A DNA stretch of 64,000 nt from Mycolicibacterium gilvum (GTDB lineage: Bacteria; Actinomycetota; Actinomycetes; Mycobacteriales; Mycobacteriaceae): assembly GCF_900454025.1 (NCBI RefSeq), contig NZ_UGQM01000001.1, positions 930,001-994,000 of the forward strand, given 5' to 3'. Shown here piece after piece: positions 32,145 to 40,835 of this stretch. The position numbers and the translations under genes were made by a program. Every line of letters begins with the position of its first letter. Within the stretch, counting starts at the first letter, position 1. Below the pieces are notes generated by a model. It was not told the DNA's origin. It did not search any database and worked only from the letters and a program-made list of their open reading frames with translations.

Positions 32145-33317
32145 TCACCGCGCGGTGACGCTGACTTCGTGGGGATAGGCGGAGGCGCGGTGTTGGAACG
32201 TCAGGATGTTCTCGTTGACGACGACACCCTCGCGGATTTCTATGGCGCGGCTCAGCGTCGGCATGGTGTCCCACGTCGCGGGGCCTTCCAGCAGCGGGGC
32301 GAGATGGGGCAGCAGTGCCTCGCTGATCTCCCAGGTCGCCGAATCCCACAGGTAGGACGGGCTGTGGTCCACCGCGTAGTAGAGCAGGCCGTTGGGTAAC
32401 GCGATGACGGGCCGGGCGAACGAGGTGGGTCTGGCCCAGGAGAAGCCCATTCCGACGTCGCACGAGACATCGATGATGAGGCTGCGAGGCGCGAACGACG
32501 ACAGGTCGTCCTCGGAGACGAAGGTCAGTGGCGCGTTGGGGTCCTGGAGGACACAGTTGACCACGATGTCCTTGTCGGAGAGGAACTGGGCGACCGGGAT
32601 GCGTCCGTCCGGCGTATCGGCCCATATCCGGTCGGGTGCGTCCGGCTCCGGTCCCATCTGCGAAATCTGAGTGGAGTGGATGGGCGACCCGACGGCCGCG
32701 GTGTCTCGGTTGGTCAGCACGTGCACATCGTCGACGCCCAACGCGTTGAGAGCGGTCACAGCACCGCGGGCGGTCGCGCCGAAGCCGAGGACCGCGGCAC
32801 TCAGCCGGCGGCCATAGGTGCCGGTGACACCTGCCAACTGGGTGGCGTGCAGGACCGAGCAGTAACCCGCGAGCTCGTTGTTCTTGTGGAAGACGTGCAG
32901 ACCGAACCCGCCGTCGGCACGCCAGTGGTTCATCGCCTCGAACGCAATCAGCGTCAATTTCCGGTCGATGGCAACCTGGGTCAGGCCGGTGTCCTGGACA
33001 CAGTGTGGCCAGCCCCAGATGATCTGTCCGGTACGGCATTCCGCAAGGTCTTCGGCTTGGACCTTGGGTAGCAGGATGACGTCGCACTCGGCGATGAGTT
33101 CCTCCCGGCTGCGCACCCCTCCGACGTGATCGGACACCGCGTCATCGGTCGCCCCGAAGTGGGATCCATAGCCGTGTTCAAGGAACACCCTGCGCCCCAC
33201 CGCGCGACCGATCCGGCTCAGGTGCGCAGGGTGGATCGGCAGTCGGCGCTCGTCCGCCTTGCGGGAGGTCGCGAGGATCCCGATCGAAAGTTGTTCTGGC
33301 TCAGCTTTTTCTGACAT
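32145..33317 (-). CDS. N5-(carboxyethyl)ornithine synthase / alanine-dehydrogenase-like protein
   Basis: This 390-aa protein has an AlaDH/PNT-type N-terminal domain (SIGILATSRKADERRLPIHP, CDVILLPKVQ) and a Rossmann domain (AAVLGFGATARGAVTALNALG). The RKADERRLPIHP start and WGWPHCVQD motif are features of N5-(carboxyethyl)ornithine synthase-like proteins, which join pyruvate to an amino-acid side-chain amine by reductive condensation. The true substrate is uncertain. ATG 33317 is used; the open frame continues upstream to 33884 but overlaps the promoter and start of the desaturase on the other strand. Confidence 0.78.
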   Translation of the reverse strand: MSEKAEPEQLSIGILATSRKADERRLPIHPAHLSRIGRAVGRRVFLEHGYGSHFGATDDAVSDHVGGVRSREELIAECDVILLPKVQAEDLAECRTGQIIWGWPHCVQDTGLTQVAIDRKLTLIAFEAMNHWRADGGFGLHVFHKNNELAGYCSVLHATQLAGVTGTYGRRLSAAVLGFGATARGAVTALNALGVDDVHVLTNRDTAAVGSPIHSTQISQMGPEPDAPDRIWADTPDGRIPVAQFLSDKDIVVNCVLQDPNAPLTFVSEDDLSSFAPRSLIIDVSCDVGMGFSWARPTSFARPVIALPNGLLYYAVDHSPSYLWDSATWEISEALLPHLAPLLEGPATWDTMPTLSRAIEIREGVVVNENILTFQHRASAYPHEVSVTAR

Positions 33318-33417
33318 CGGACCTATCCACGTCACCGGGTGCCGTCCGCACTCGTCTGCCGGGGCCCGGGTGGCCCGACCGGGCCAGGGTACCTCCCCAC
33401 TCCGTGGCCGGTCTGCG

Positions 33418-33446
33418 TTGACGTGTGGGGGGAGCCTCACTAGGCT
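33418..33446 (+). promoter_or_regulatory. SigA promoter of the second desaturase gene
   Basis: TTGACG (33418-33423), a 17-bp spacer and TAGGCT (33441-33446) form a near-consensus promoter. Transcription would start near 33453, leaving a leader of about 35 nt to the GTG at 33488. Confidence 0.75.
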
Positions 33447-33487
33447 GAGGGTGCCGATACACAGACTCTGCCCGTGAGGTAGCGCCG

Positions 33488-34705
33488 GTGGTCCGCACTC
33501 CCGGGTTCGACACAGAGCCCAGACGCTCCATCCACAAGACCGATCGGCGGAATCGTTTGGCAATCGGCGATGTCGCTGTATACGCGCACCTGAGCGGAGA
33601 GGACATCGAGGCCCTCGCGCAGGACCTCGACGAGGTTCGCCGGGATATCGAGGGGTCGCTCGGAGAACGGGATGCGGCCTACATCCGGCGCACCATCTTC
33701 TTTCAGCGGACGCTCGACGTGGTCGCGCGGGTGGTGATCGCCCGTAGCCGGTCGCGAACCGGTTGGCTGGCGGGGACGGCGGCGCTCGCGTTCGCCAAGT
33801 GCGTGGAGAACATGGAGATCGGGCACAACGTGTCCCACGGCCAGTGGGATTGGATGAACGATCCCGAGATCCACTCCACCTCATGGGAATGGGACATGGT
33901 GGCGGTCTCCTCGCAATGGAGGTACTCGCACAACTATCGTCACCACGTCCTGACCAACATCGTGGGTGTCGACGACGACCTCGGGTTCGGCATCATGCGG
34001 ATGACCCGCGACGAGCCCTGGCAACCGGTCCACCTGCTCCAACCGCTTCGAAATCTTCTGTTGGCCGTCATCTTCGAGTGGGGTATCGCTCTGCACGGCA
34101 TCCACTCAGAGCGGGACCGCGTGTTGCCCGACACCGCTCGATTGGCCGAGGCGAGAGCGGAATTGCGGCGAAAGATCGCCCGACAGGTGACCAAAGACTA
34201 TGTGTTGCTGCCGTCTCTCAGCGGAAAGCGTTGGCGCAGAACATTATCTGCCAACCTCATCGCCAACTTGGTCCGGAATCTCTGGGCGTACGTGGTGATC
34301 TTCTGTGGGCATTTCCCCGATGGCGCCGAGAAATTCGTCCCGGGTGTCGTCGAACAGGAGACCAAGGGGGAGTGGTATCTGCGGCAGATTCTGGGCGCGG
34401 CGAATTTCAAGGCGGGCCGGATCCTGTCGTTCGCCAGCGGCAACCTGTGCTACCAGATCGAACACCATCTCTTCCCCGATCTACCGAGCAATCGTTACGC
34501 GCAGATCGCGGGCCGGGTGCGGGTGATCTGCGACAGGTACGGACTGTCCTACACCACCGGTTCGCTTGCGCGCCAGTACTTTCTGACATTGCGCACGATT
34601 CACAAACTCGCGTTTCCGGACCGGTTCCTCAGGGCCACGAGTGACGACGCGCCGGAGACTGCTTCGGAGAGAAAGTTTCTCGGTTCCACGGCAGGGCTGG
34701 CGTAA
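33488..34705 (+). CDS. Membrane fatty-acid desaturase, DesA3-like paralogue 2
   Basis: This 405-aa protein has the three histidine boxes: GHNVSHGQW, YSHNYRHH and QIEHHLFP. It is closer to the paralogue at 43473 (both share IRRTI, ENMEIGHNVSHGQWDWMND and WEWDMVAVSSQW) than to DesA3 at 5777. GTG 33488 is favoured by TGAGGT 7 nt upstream and the promoter at 33418; homology with the paralogue alone would favour TTG 33557. No reductase gene is adjacent, so it may borrow the reductase at 4664 or another. Confidence 0.88.
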   Translation: MVRTPGFDTEPRRSIHKTDRRNRLAIGDVAVYAHLSGEDIEALAQDLDEVRRDIEGSLGERDAAYIRRTIFFQRTLDVVARVVIARSRSRTGWLAGTAALAFAKCVENMEIGHNVSHGQWDWMNDPEIHSTSWEWDMVAVSSQWRYSHNYRHHVLTNIVGVDDDLGFGIMRMTRDEPWQPVHLLQPLRNLLLAVIFEWGIALHGIHSERDRVLPDTARLAEARAELRRKIARQVTKDYVLLPSLSGKRWRRTLSANLIANLVRNLWAYVVIFCGHFPDGAEKFVPGVVEQETKGEWYLRQILGAANFKAGRILSFASGNLCYQIEHHLFPDLPSNRYAQIAGRVRVICDRYGLSYTTGSLARQYFLTLRTIHKLAFPDRFLRATSDDAPETASERKFLGSTAGLA

Positions 34706-34792
34706 CCACCCCCTGCGGAGCAAAGCAGCGTACGTTGGAGGTATCGGGCAGCTCGATTGCGAGTGAACAGGCCTGACTTCAGAAGGAAAATC

Positions 34793-34954
34793 ATGATGGC
34801 TTCGCCACAATCATTCCGGACTCCGTACGAAAAGCGCGTCGCGCTCGTGCAGGACACCATCAAGGACAATTCCAAGCTCGGCGATGAAGATGCCGGCAAG
34901 CTCGCAGTGCGCGTGCTGCATGTGCTGGACGCGATTCCCGAGAAGATGCGGTAG
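34793..34954 (+). CDS. DUF6307-like small protein (53 aa)
   Basis: An AGAAGGA site precedes the tandem ATGs at 34793 and 34796. The product reads FRTPYEKRVALVQDTIKDNS and ends KLAVRVLHVLDAIPEKMR, the pattern of a short actinobacterial family (DUF6307) of unknown function. It lies between the desaturase and the GAF-ANTAR genes, all on the same strand. Confidence 0.72.
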   Translation: MMASPQSFRTPYEKRVALVQDTIKDNSKLGDEDAGKLAVRVLHVLDAIPEKMR

Positions 34955-34988
34955 CGCCGACTCCTGCGAATGCTCGGAATGAAGGTGC

Positions 34989-35192
34989 ATGACAATGACA
35001 GTCACGGTGACATTGCCTGACGGGCGAGTCGACGGATATATGAGATCCGGTGATTCCTACGTCAAACACGACGACGGCACGCTCGATGTGGTTCGTACCG
35101 GCGCCAGGCAGGCGTTCACGTATGCGGTCGGCGAGTGGACCGATGTCGACGGAGATGAGAAGCGGTGGAAGAAATCGCGTTTCTGGCGTTGA
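34989..35192 (+). CDS. Hypothetical small protein (67 aa)
   Basis: This 67-codon frame has GAAGG just before the ATG. It encodes a beta-rich protein (VTVTLPDGRVDGYMRSGDSY) with a basic end (EKRWKKSRFWR). I do not recognise it. The 34-bp spacings to its neighbours suggest co-transcription with the DUF6307-like and GAF-ANTAR genes. Confidence 0.55.
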   Translation: MTMTVTVTLPDGRVDGYMRSGDSYVKHDDGTLDVVRTGARQAFTYAVGEWTDVDGDEKRWKKSRFWR

Positions 35193-35225
35193 GCGCACCA
35201 CGGCGCCCGTTCCCGGCCGGTTGAT

Positions 35226-35933
35226 GTGTCGATCACCGAACAGTTGCTCGCGGCCGTCGACGGTCGCCGCGGAGTCGACGCCGCCGACCGGCTGTGCGAG
35301 GCGTGCGTGACACTTCTCGACGTCGATGCGGCGGCGATCTCCCTGGTGTTCGACGGCGCCAACTCCGGGACGCTGGGCTCGAGTAGCCCTCGTGCCAGGG
35401 ACTGCGATGAGCTGCAGTTCGTCCTCGGCGAGGGGCCCTGTCTGGAGTCGGTGCAGCGACGTGCTCCCGTTCTGGTGACCGATCTGGCCGAACCGGCAGG
35501 ACGGCGCTGGCCGCTGTACGGGCCGGCGATGCTGGGCAAGAGTATCCGCAGCGTCAGCGCGATGCCGGTCGTGGTCGCAGGAGAGTACGTCGGTGCGCTC
35601 GACCTTTTTCGGGTGGAGCCCGGGGCGCTGACCACTACGCAACTCAGTGGGGCGGCGGCGGCTGCCGAGCTGGCCGCGGTTCCGGTGCTCGACCTCCTCG
35701 ACTCGGATCTGCAAGCCGCCATCGCAGAACCGGACAGCGACGCCTGGGCAGAGCTCAATGCGCTGTCCCGTGCCGAGGTCAGCCAGGCCACCGGCATGCT
35801 GGTCGCACAACTGGACGTGGAGCCTGCCGAGGCGCTGCTTCGACTGCGCGCCCACGCCTATGTGACCGGCAATCCGGCGTCCGAGGTTGCCCGCGACATC
35901 CTGGAGCGCAGACTGAACTTGGCCGTCGATTGA
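35226..35933 (+). CDS. GAF-ANTAR regulator 1
   Basis: This 235-aa protein starts at GTG. A GAF sensor domain (about residues 15-150, with LGEGPCLESV, the EGPC motif usual for this subclass) is followed by an ANTAR RNA-binding domain (about 170-230: RAEVSQATGMLVAQLDVEPAEALLRLRAHAY). ANTAR proteins bind paired hairpins in mRNA and prevent termination. This is the first of three such genes within 2.3 kb. The GAF ligand is unknown. Confidence 0.88.
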   Translation: MSITEQLLAAVDGRRGVDAADRLCEACVTLLDVDAAAISLVFDGANSGTLGSSSPRARDCDELQFVLGEGPCLESVQRRAPVLVTDLAEPAGRRWPLYGPAMLGKSIRSVSAMPVVVAGEYVGALDLFRVEPGALTTTQLSGAAAAAELAAVPVLDLLDSDLQAAIAEPDSDAWAELNALSRAEVSQATGMLVAQLDVEPAEALLRLRAHAYVTGNPASEVARDILERRLNLAVD

Positions 35934-35966
35934 TGTGCACCCGTGATTCTCAAGGAGGAGGGCGAC

Positions 35967-36725
35967 GTGACTGAGCACGAGCGACAGACACAAGTCCTGG
36001 ATGTGGTGGGGTCCTTCGTCGACCGCCTGCTCGTCGATTTCGACGTGGTGGACCTGCTCACCGAGCTGACGGAGAGCTGCGCAGAGCTGCTCGACGTGGC
36101 GGCCGCGGGTTTCCTGCTCGCCGACGCGTTCGGCAAGCTGAGCCTGCTGGCTGCCACAACCGAGCAGGCCCGGGACCTGGAGGTCCTCCAGCTGCAAGCC
36201 GAACAGGGCCCGTGCCTGGACTGCTACGCCACCGGCGAACCGATCTCGGTCGCCGATGTGCATTTTGCCGCGGCGCGGTGGCCGGTGTTCGTTCCGGCGG
36301 CAGTCGACGCCGGGTTTTCGGCAGTGCACGCCGTGCCGATGCGGGCGGCCGGCGACGTTCTGGGGACCTTCGGTCTGTTCGGTGTCCGGCCCGGCGAGCT
36401 CGCCGACGGCGACCGCCTGATCGCCCAGACGCTGGCCCACATCGCGTGTGTCGCCATCCTGCAGGAGCAGGCGCCGACACCGGCGACCATCATCCCGCAG
36501 CTGCGCAACGCCTTCAGCAGTCGCGTCGTGGTCGAGCAGGCGAAGGGCTTCCTCCGGGAGATCCTCGACGTGTCGATCGACGAGGCCTTCAAGGTTCTCC
36601 GAGGCTACTCACGTGCCCACGGGGAACACCTGACCGACGTCGCCCGCCGGTTGATGACAGACCGGTACACCCGGCCGGTGCTGGTCGCGGCGATCACCGA
36701 GTTCGCGGCCGGCTCACAGCGTTAA
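35967..36725 (+). CDS. GAF-ANTAR regulator 2
   Basis: GTG 35967 is chosen because a near-perfect AAGGAGG site lies 8 nt upstream; a longer frame from 35943 would contain that site. The 252-aa product has a GAF domain with LLDVAAAGFLLAD and EQGPCLDCYATGEP. The C-terminal ANTAR domain reads RVVVEQAKGFLREILDVSID, with the AFKVLRGYSRAHGEHLTDVA helix. It lies 33 bp after regulator 1 on the same strand, and its stop codon overlaps that of the converging third regulator. Confidence 0.88.
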   Translation: MTEHERQTQVLDVVGSFVDRLLVDFDVVDLLTELTESCAELLDVAAAGFLLADAFGKLSLLAATTEQARDLEVLQLQAEQGPCLDCYATGEPISVADVHFAAARWPVFVPAAVDAGFSAVHAVPMRAAGDVLGTFGLFGVRPGELADGDRLIAQTLAHIACVAILQEQAPTPATIIPQLRNAFSSRVVVEQAKGFLREILDVSIDEAFKVLRGYSRAHGEHLTDVARRLMTDRYTRPVLVAAITEFAAGSQR

Positions 36726-37522
36726 GGGCCCCTCCTGGCGCGGGCCCGGCGGACCGCCTCGTCCACCAGATGTTGAGCGACCTCGACGAGTTTGACGTTG
36801 TCGGTCTGGCTCAGGTGTTTGAGCCGGTCGAACGCCTCTTGTGCAGTGCCGCCCGAGCGGCTGCGGATGATCCCGACGGCCTGGTCGATCACCGCGCGGC
36901 TGCCCAAGGCCCGCTGGAGGCGTTCGGTTCGCTCGCGCGCGCCGGCCAGTAGGCGGGCGTTGTACACCGAAACCGCCGCAGGTACGGCGAAACGGGACCC
37001 CAACTCGACGGCGTGGTCGCCGAAAGCGTCGCGGGCGCGGGCGTACGCGTTGATCGCGCCGATGACGTCATCGTCGACGATCAGCGGCAACGACAGCGCC
37101 GAATGCACCGCCATCCGGGCCACCCGGCCGCCGAAGTGCGGCCACCGATTGTCACTGCCCAGTGAACCGCTGACGGAGACCCGGCCGGTGACCATGGCGG
37201 TGATGCACGGCCCCTCATGCAGCTCCTGGTACTGGATACGGTCGATGTCGGCGACGAAAGCATCGGTGGCGGCGCACATCTGAATCTGTGGGCCGGCGGG
37301 GCCCGGTTGCAGCAGCGCGATGCTCACCCCGTCGACGTCGGGGATGGCGTGACCGGCGAACTCGGCGACGTCGGCGAGCAGTTGCTCGACGGTGCGGGCA
37401 CCGGCAACGAGGCCGGCGACGCCGGACATCCCCGCGTACAGGTCGATCTCGTCGGCCTCACGCTGTGAAGCCGACAGATCTACCTTCGGCGCCCGTCCGG
37501 GCTGCGCGTCGAAATCCGCCAT
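36722..37522 (-). CDS. GAF-ANTAR regulator 3 (convergent)
   Basis: This 266-aa protein has a GAF domain (DGVSIALLQPGPAGPQIQM, ELHEGPCITAM) and an ANTAR domain (SRAVIDQAVGIIRSRSGGTAQEAFDRLKHLSQ). It is transcribed toward regulator 2, and the two stop codons overlap within 36722-36725 (TTAA). It lies 23 bp downstream of the FAAL gene start on the same strand side, so the FAAL gene at 37546 precedes it in map order but is read in the same direction, upstream of it being the gene's own promoter region near 37530. Confidence 0.85.
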   Translation of the reverse strand: MADFDAQPGRAPKVDLSASQREADEIDLYAGMSGVAGLVAGARTVEQLLADVAEFAGHAIPDVDGVSIALLQPGPAGPQIQMCAATDAFVADIDRIQYQELHEGPCITAMVTGRVSVSGSLGSDNRWPHFGGRVARMAVHSALSLPLIVDDDVIGAINAYARARDAFGDHAVELGSRFAVPAAVSVYNARLLAGARERTERLQRALGSRAVIDQAVGIIRSRSGGTAQEAFDRLKHLSQTDNVKLVEVAQHLVDEAVRRARARRGP

Positions 37523-37545
37523 CGTGTGCTATGACGGTACTCGCC

Positions 37546-39180
37546 TCAGCTGACCAGCGAGAGCGCGTGTGCGCGGCGCAGTTTTCCCGACGGTGTCTTC
37601 GGGATCGTGCCGGGTTCGAGCACCACGACGTTGCGGGGCCGGACGTCGACCTCGGCGAACACCTCATGGGCGACCTGGCGTTCGACACGACGCACCTCGA
37701 CCTCGTCGTCGAAGTGTTTACTCTCCACCGCGACGGCGAACGACTCTCGTGACCGGCCCGCGTCCAGTCGCACGGCGACGGCGCATCCGGGTCGTACCCC
37801 CTCGACCCGGGACGCAGCGCGTTCGATGTCGGCGGGGAAGATGTTCCGGCCGGCCATGATGATGACGTCCTTGAGGCGCCCGCACACCACGACGTCGCCG
37901 TCCTCGGTGAGATAGCCGATGTCGCCTGTGTCGTACCAGCCCCGATCATCCTGTGCGGCAATGGATCCGGCAGCGGTGGTGTATCCCCTGGTGACGGACT
38001 GCCCGCGGACCTCGATGACGCCGACTCCGCGGGGCTGCAGCGCGGCGCCGTCCTCGTCGACGATCCGCATCTCCAGCCCGGCCAGGGGGCGCCCCAGGGC
38101 GACGAGGCGGCGGGTGTGCCCCTTGGCGGCAGGTACGGCACGGTGCAGAACGGCGAGCAGATCGGCGTCCACCTCGTCGACGACCATCCCGCCGCCGCAC
38201 TCGGAGAACGACACCGCCACCGTCGTCTCGGCCATACCGTAGGCGGGGATCACCGCTTCGGGCCTGAGCCCGAACGGAGCGCCGGCGGCGCAGAGATCCT
38301 CGACGTCGTCGGGGTCGACCTGCTCGGCCCCCGACAACGCCCACCGCAGCGACGACAGATCGAACTCACCCGGGGTGGCCTGTCGGCGCAGTCTTCGGGC
38401 GAGCAGGTTGTAGGCGAAGTTCGGTGCGGCGGTCATGGTGCCGCGGTACTTGTGGATAAGCCTGGGCCACAACAGAATATCTCCCAGGAAGTCCATCGGC
38501 GTGATTTTGACGAGCTCGGCACCGAAGTACATCGGCACGGTCAGGTAGCCCGTCATGCCCATGTCGTGGAAGCACGGCAGCCAGCTGACGATCACATCGG
38601 TGTCGATGTCGAAATCGCAGCCGGCGGTCATGGCATCGGCGTTGGCGACGATGTTGGCGTGGGTGATCTGAACCGCCTTGGGCGACCCCGTGGAGCCGCT
38701 CGTCAACTGCATCAGCGCGATGTCGTCGTCACAGGTGTCGACGGGGTCGATCGGCTCGGCCGTCAGCAGGTCGGCGATGCTCAGCACGGTCATGCCCATC
38801 CCGCTCAGCAGCGGTGCGGCCGCCATGAACGGATCGGAGATGACCACAGCCGAGGCCGAGATCATGTCGATGACCGAGGTGGTCTCGTCGGCCCAGCGAA
38901 TCAGATCGGTCCGCGGTGTCGGCTGGTGAACCATCGTCACGCTGGCGCCGCGCATCCAGACGCCCTGCGCGGCGGGGGCGATCTCCACCGGTGCGCCGGC
39001 AAGCATGGCGACGGCGTCTCCGTGTCCGACCCCGGCAGCCGCCAGTCCGCCGGCAATCCTGCGGGCGCGCTGGTGCACCTCTTCCCAGGTATGGCGGACC
39101 GGCGAGTGGGGCTCGCCGGTGTTGAGGCCCTTGCTGCTGCGGTGGGCGTTGGCGTACATGGTTTCGGTGAACTGGCTCAT
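37546..39180 (-). CDS. Fatty-acyl-AMP ligase (FadD/FAAL type)
   Basis: This 544-aa adenylating enzyme has [12 protein letters not shown] (phosphate loop), [15 protein letters not shown] (a signature strongly favouring fatty-acyl-AMP ligases), [22 protein letters not shown] and the C-terminal lysine in [11 protein letters not shown]. FAALs activate fatty acids and hand them to polyketide or peptide synthetases, or other carrier proteins. No carrier or PKS gene is adjacent here, which is unusual. The ATG at 39180 (MSQFTETMY) is preferred to an upstream start. It ends 23 bp before the start of GAF-ANTAR regulator 3, so the two are not in one operon in that order, since both are read leftward with FAAL upstream of the regulator. 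Confidence 0.82.
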   Translation of the reverse strand: MSQFTETMYANAHRSSKGLNTGEPHSPVRHTWEEVHQRARRIAGGLAAAGVGHGDAVAMLAGAPVEIAPAAQGVWMRGASVTMVHQPTPRTDLIRWADETTSVIDMISASAVVISDPFMAAAPLLSGMGMTVLSIADLLTAEPIDPVDTCDDDIALMQLTSGSTGSPKAVQITHANIVANADAMTAGCDFDIDTDVIVSWLPCFHDMGMTGYLTVPMYFGAELVKITPMDFLGDILLWPRLIHKYRGTMTAAPNFAYNLLARRLRRQATPGEFDLSSLRWALSGAEQVDPDDVEDLCAAGAPFGLRPEAVIPAYGMAETTVAVSFSECGGGMVVDEVDADLLAVLHRAVPAAKGHTRRLVALGRPLAGLEMRIVDEDGAALQPRGVGVIEVRGQSVTRGYTTAAGSIAAQDDRGWYDTGDIGYLTEDGDVVVCGRLKDVIIMAGRNIFPADIERAASRVEGVRPGCAVAVRLDAGRSRESFAVAVESKHFDDEVEVRRVERQVAHEVFAEVDVRPRNVVVLEPGTIPKTPSGKLRRAHALSLVS

Positions 39181-39656
39181 CGGCAGCCCTTCATGGCGTC
39201 GGTCCGCACAGATGGTGATCTGAACGAGGTGGCCCGCCCTGTGGTGCGGGGCCATCGGGAATGTGCGGAGACGGTGAAGAAAGCCGCGAGAACGCAGCCG
39301 CGGAAATCGTCTCTGACGTCGCAGCAGACCCGAGTGTGTCGCAACCGTGAATTGGCGGCTGACGTCGAGGTTGGCTCGGCGGGGACTGTGTCGCCGCCGC
39401 GACGTTTCCGTGAGGCTGGGGTGTCAACCTGACTAAACCGTAGCGCGTCTGACCCCGTAGGTCGGGGATGAGGCCCTCCGATCGGCGTTTACGTGCCGCC
39501 GCGACGGGCCGGTTCGGGGGTGTGCGGGTGTAGGCTTGCAACAGCTGGTAATCCCGGCAGTCCGGTCGAGTTCGATCTCCGCGTCGCGGTGTTCTCCCCC
39601 GAGTCTTCACACACGCCGACTTTCACGCCGGTGGCAACAGTCCAGTCGGGACGATC
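39181..39656. promoter_or_regulatory. Divergent intergenic region of the FAAL and GT4-B operons
   Basis: This 476-bp gene-free region is read outward on both sides. A TAGGCT box at 39531-39536 could serve the rightward operon, leaving a leader of about 115 nt. Short leftward frames in it have no ribosome site and look accidental. I see no clear operator. Confidence 0.4.
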
Positions 39657-40835
39657 TTGAATGCTCCATCGTTAGTCAACCATCTGGTCGCACCCTTTGG
39701 GATGCAGGGATTCTCCTATCTGCCCAGCGTCGGAATCCTCAGCACCTACGTGCCGACGGCATGCGGCCTCGCGACGTTCAGCGCCGCTCTCGCAGGCGGC
39801 TTGGCGGCCAAGGGCATCAGCGTCAACGTGGTGCGCATCGCCGACGGGACCCCCTCGACCAGCGCGGATGTCGTCGGGGAGCTCGTCAACGGTTCGGCAT
39901 CCTCGGTCGCGGCCGCGTCGGAATCACTCAACAGCAACGACATCGCCGTCATCCAGCACGAGTACGGCATCTACGGGGGCGCCGACGGCGACGAGGTCGT
40001 CGACATCATCAGGGGCCTGCGGGTCCCCGCGATCGTCGTCGTGCACACCGTGCTCAAAACGCCTACGCCCCACCAACGTTCGGTTCTGGAAGAGGTTCTC
40101 GCGCTGGCCGGATGCGCGGTCGTGATGTCCGAGGCGGCGCGGTCACTGTTGTGCGCCGGCTACGCCGTGGACCCGCAGAAGGTGATCATCATCCCGCACG
40201 GAGCGGCGCCGGCCGAGGACGTCGAGTGGAAGCCTGCGGTACGGCCGACAATCCTGACCTGGGGCCTCCTGGGCCCCGGTAAGGGTGTAGAGCGCGTCAT
40301 CGACGTGATGGCTTCGCTGCAGGACCTTCCCGATCCACCGCGATACCTGATCGCCGGTCGCACCCACCCCAAAGTGCTCGCGGCCCAGGGTGAGGCCTAT
40401 CGGGACGGCCTCGCCGCGCGGGCGGACCGCCTCGGTGTCGGCGACTCGGTGATCTTCGACGCGACCTACCGCAGCCCCCAGGCGCTGGCCGAGATGCTGC
40501 GCGACGCCGCCGTCGTCGTCCTGCCCTACGACTCGAAGGACCAGGTCACCTCGGGTGTGCTGATCGACTCCATCGCCAATGGGCGGCCCGTGGTCGCGAC
40601 CGCCTTCCCCCATGCGGTGGAGGTGCTGGGCAACGGTGCGGGCACCGTCGTCGATCACGACGATCCCGAAGCGCTGACCGATGCGCTGCGACGGCTGATC
40701 ACCGATCCGGACACTGCGGGCTCGATGGCGGCTGTGGCGCGCACGCTGGCTCCCTCGGTGGCCTGGCCGGTGGTGGCCGACGCGTACGCCGCACTGGCGC
40801 AGCGCCTCGTCGCCGAGAAGCTGGCAACCGCATGA
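39657..40835 (+). CDS. GT4-type glycosyltransferase, copy B
   Basis: This 392-aa GT-B transferase starts at TTG and parallels copy A at 30938: VGILSTYVPTACGLATFSAAL, ILTWGLLGPGKGVERVIDVM, LIAGRTHPKVLAAQGEAYRD, VLPYDSKDQVTSGVLIDS. It overlaps the next gene by 4 bp (ATGA), which in turn overlaps the GH130 gene, so the three form one tightly coupled operon. The sugar is unknown; the GH130 partner makes mannose plausible. Confidence 0.87.
   Translation: MNAPSLVNHLVAPFGMQGFSYLPSVGILSTYVPTACGLATFSAALAGGLAAKGISVNVVRIADGTPSTSADVVGELVNGSASSVAAASESLNSNDIAVIQHEYGIYGGADGDEVVDIIRGLRVPAIVVVHTVLKTPTPHQRSVLEEVLALAGCAVVMSEAARSLLCAGYAVDPQKVIIIPHGAAPAEDVEWKPAVRPTILTWGLLGPGKGVERVIDVMASLQDLPDPPRYLIAGRTHPKVLAAQGEAYRDGLAARADRLGVGDSVIFDATYRSPQALAEMLRDAAVVVLPYDSKDQVTSGVLIDSIANGRPVVATAFPHAVEVLGNGAGTVVDHDDPEALTDALRRLITDPDTAGSMAAVARTLAPSVAWPVVADAYAALAQRLVAEKLATA

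Noticed and set aside
33318..33884. N-terminal extension of the carboxyethylornithine-synthase-like gene by 189 codons
   Set aside because: The extension is Arg/Pro-rich, runs through the SigA promoter and the first 130 codons of the desaturase on the other strand, and the family begins near MSEKAEPEQLSIGIL.
39191..39610. A 139-codon leftward frame in the FAAL/GT4 intergenic region
   Set aside because: No ribosome site and biased composition; it overlaps the region expected to hold the divergent promoters.
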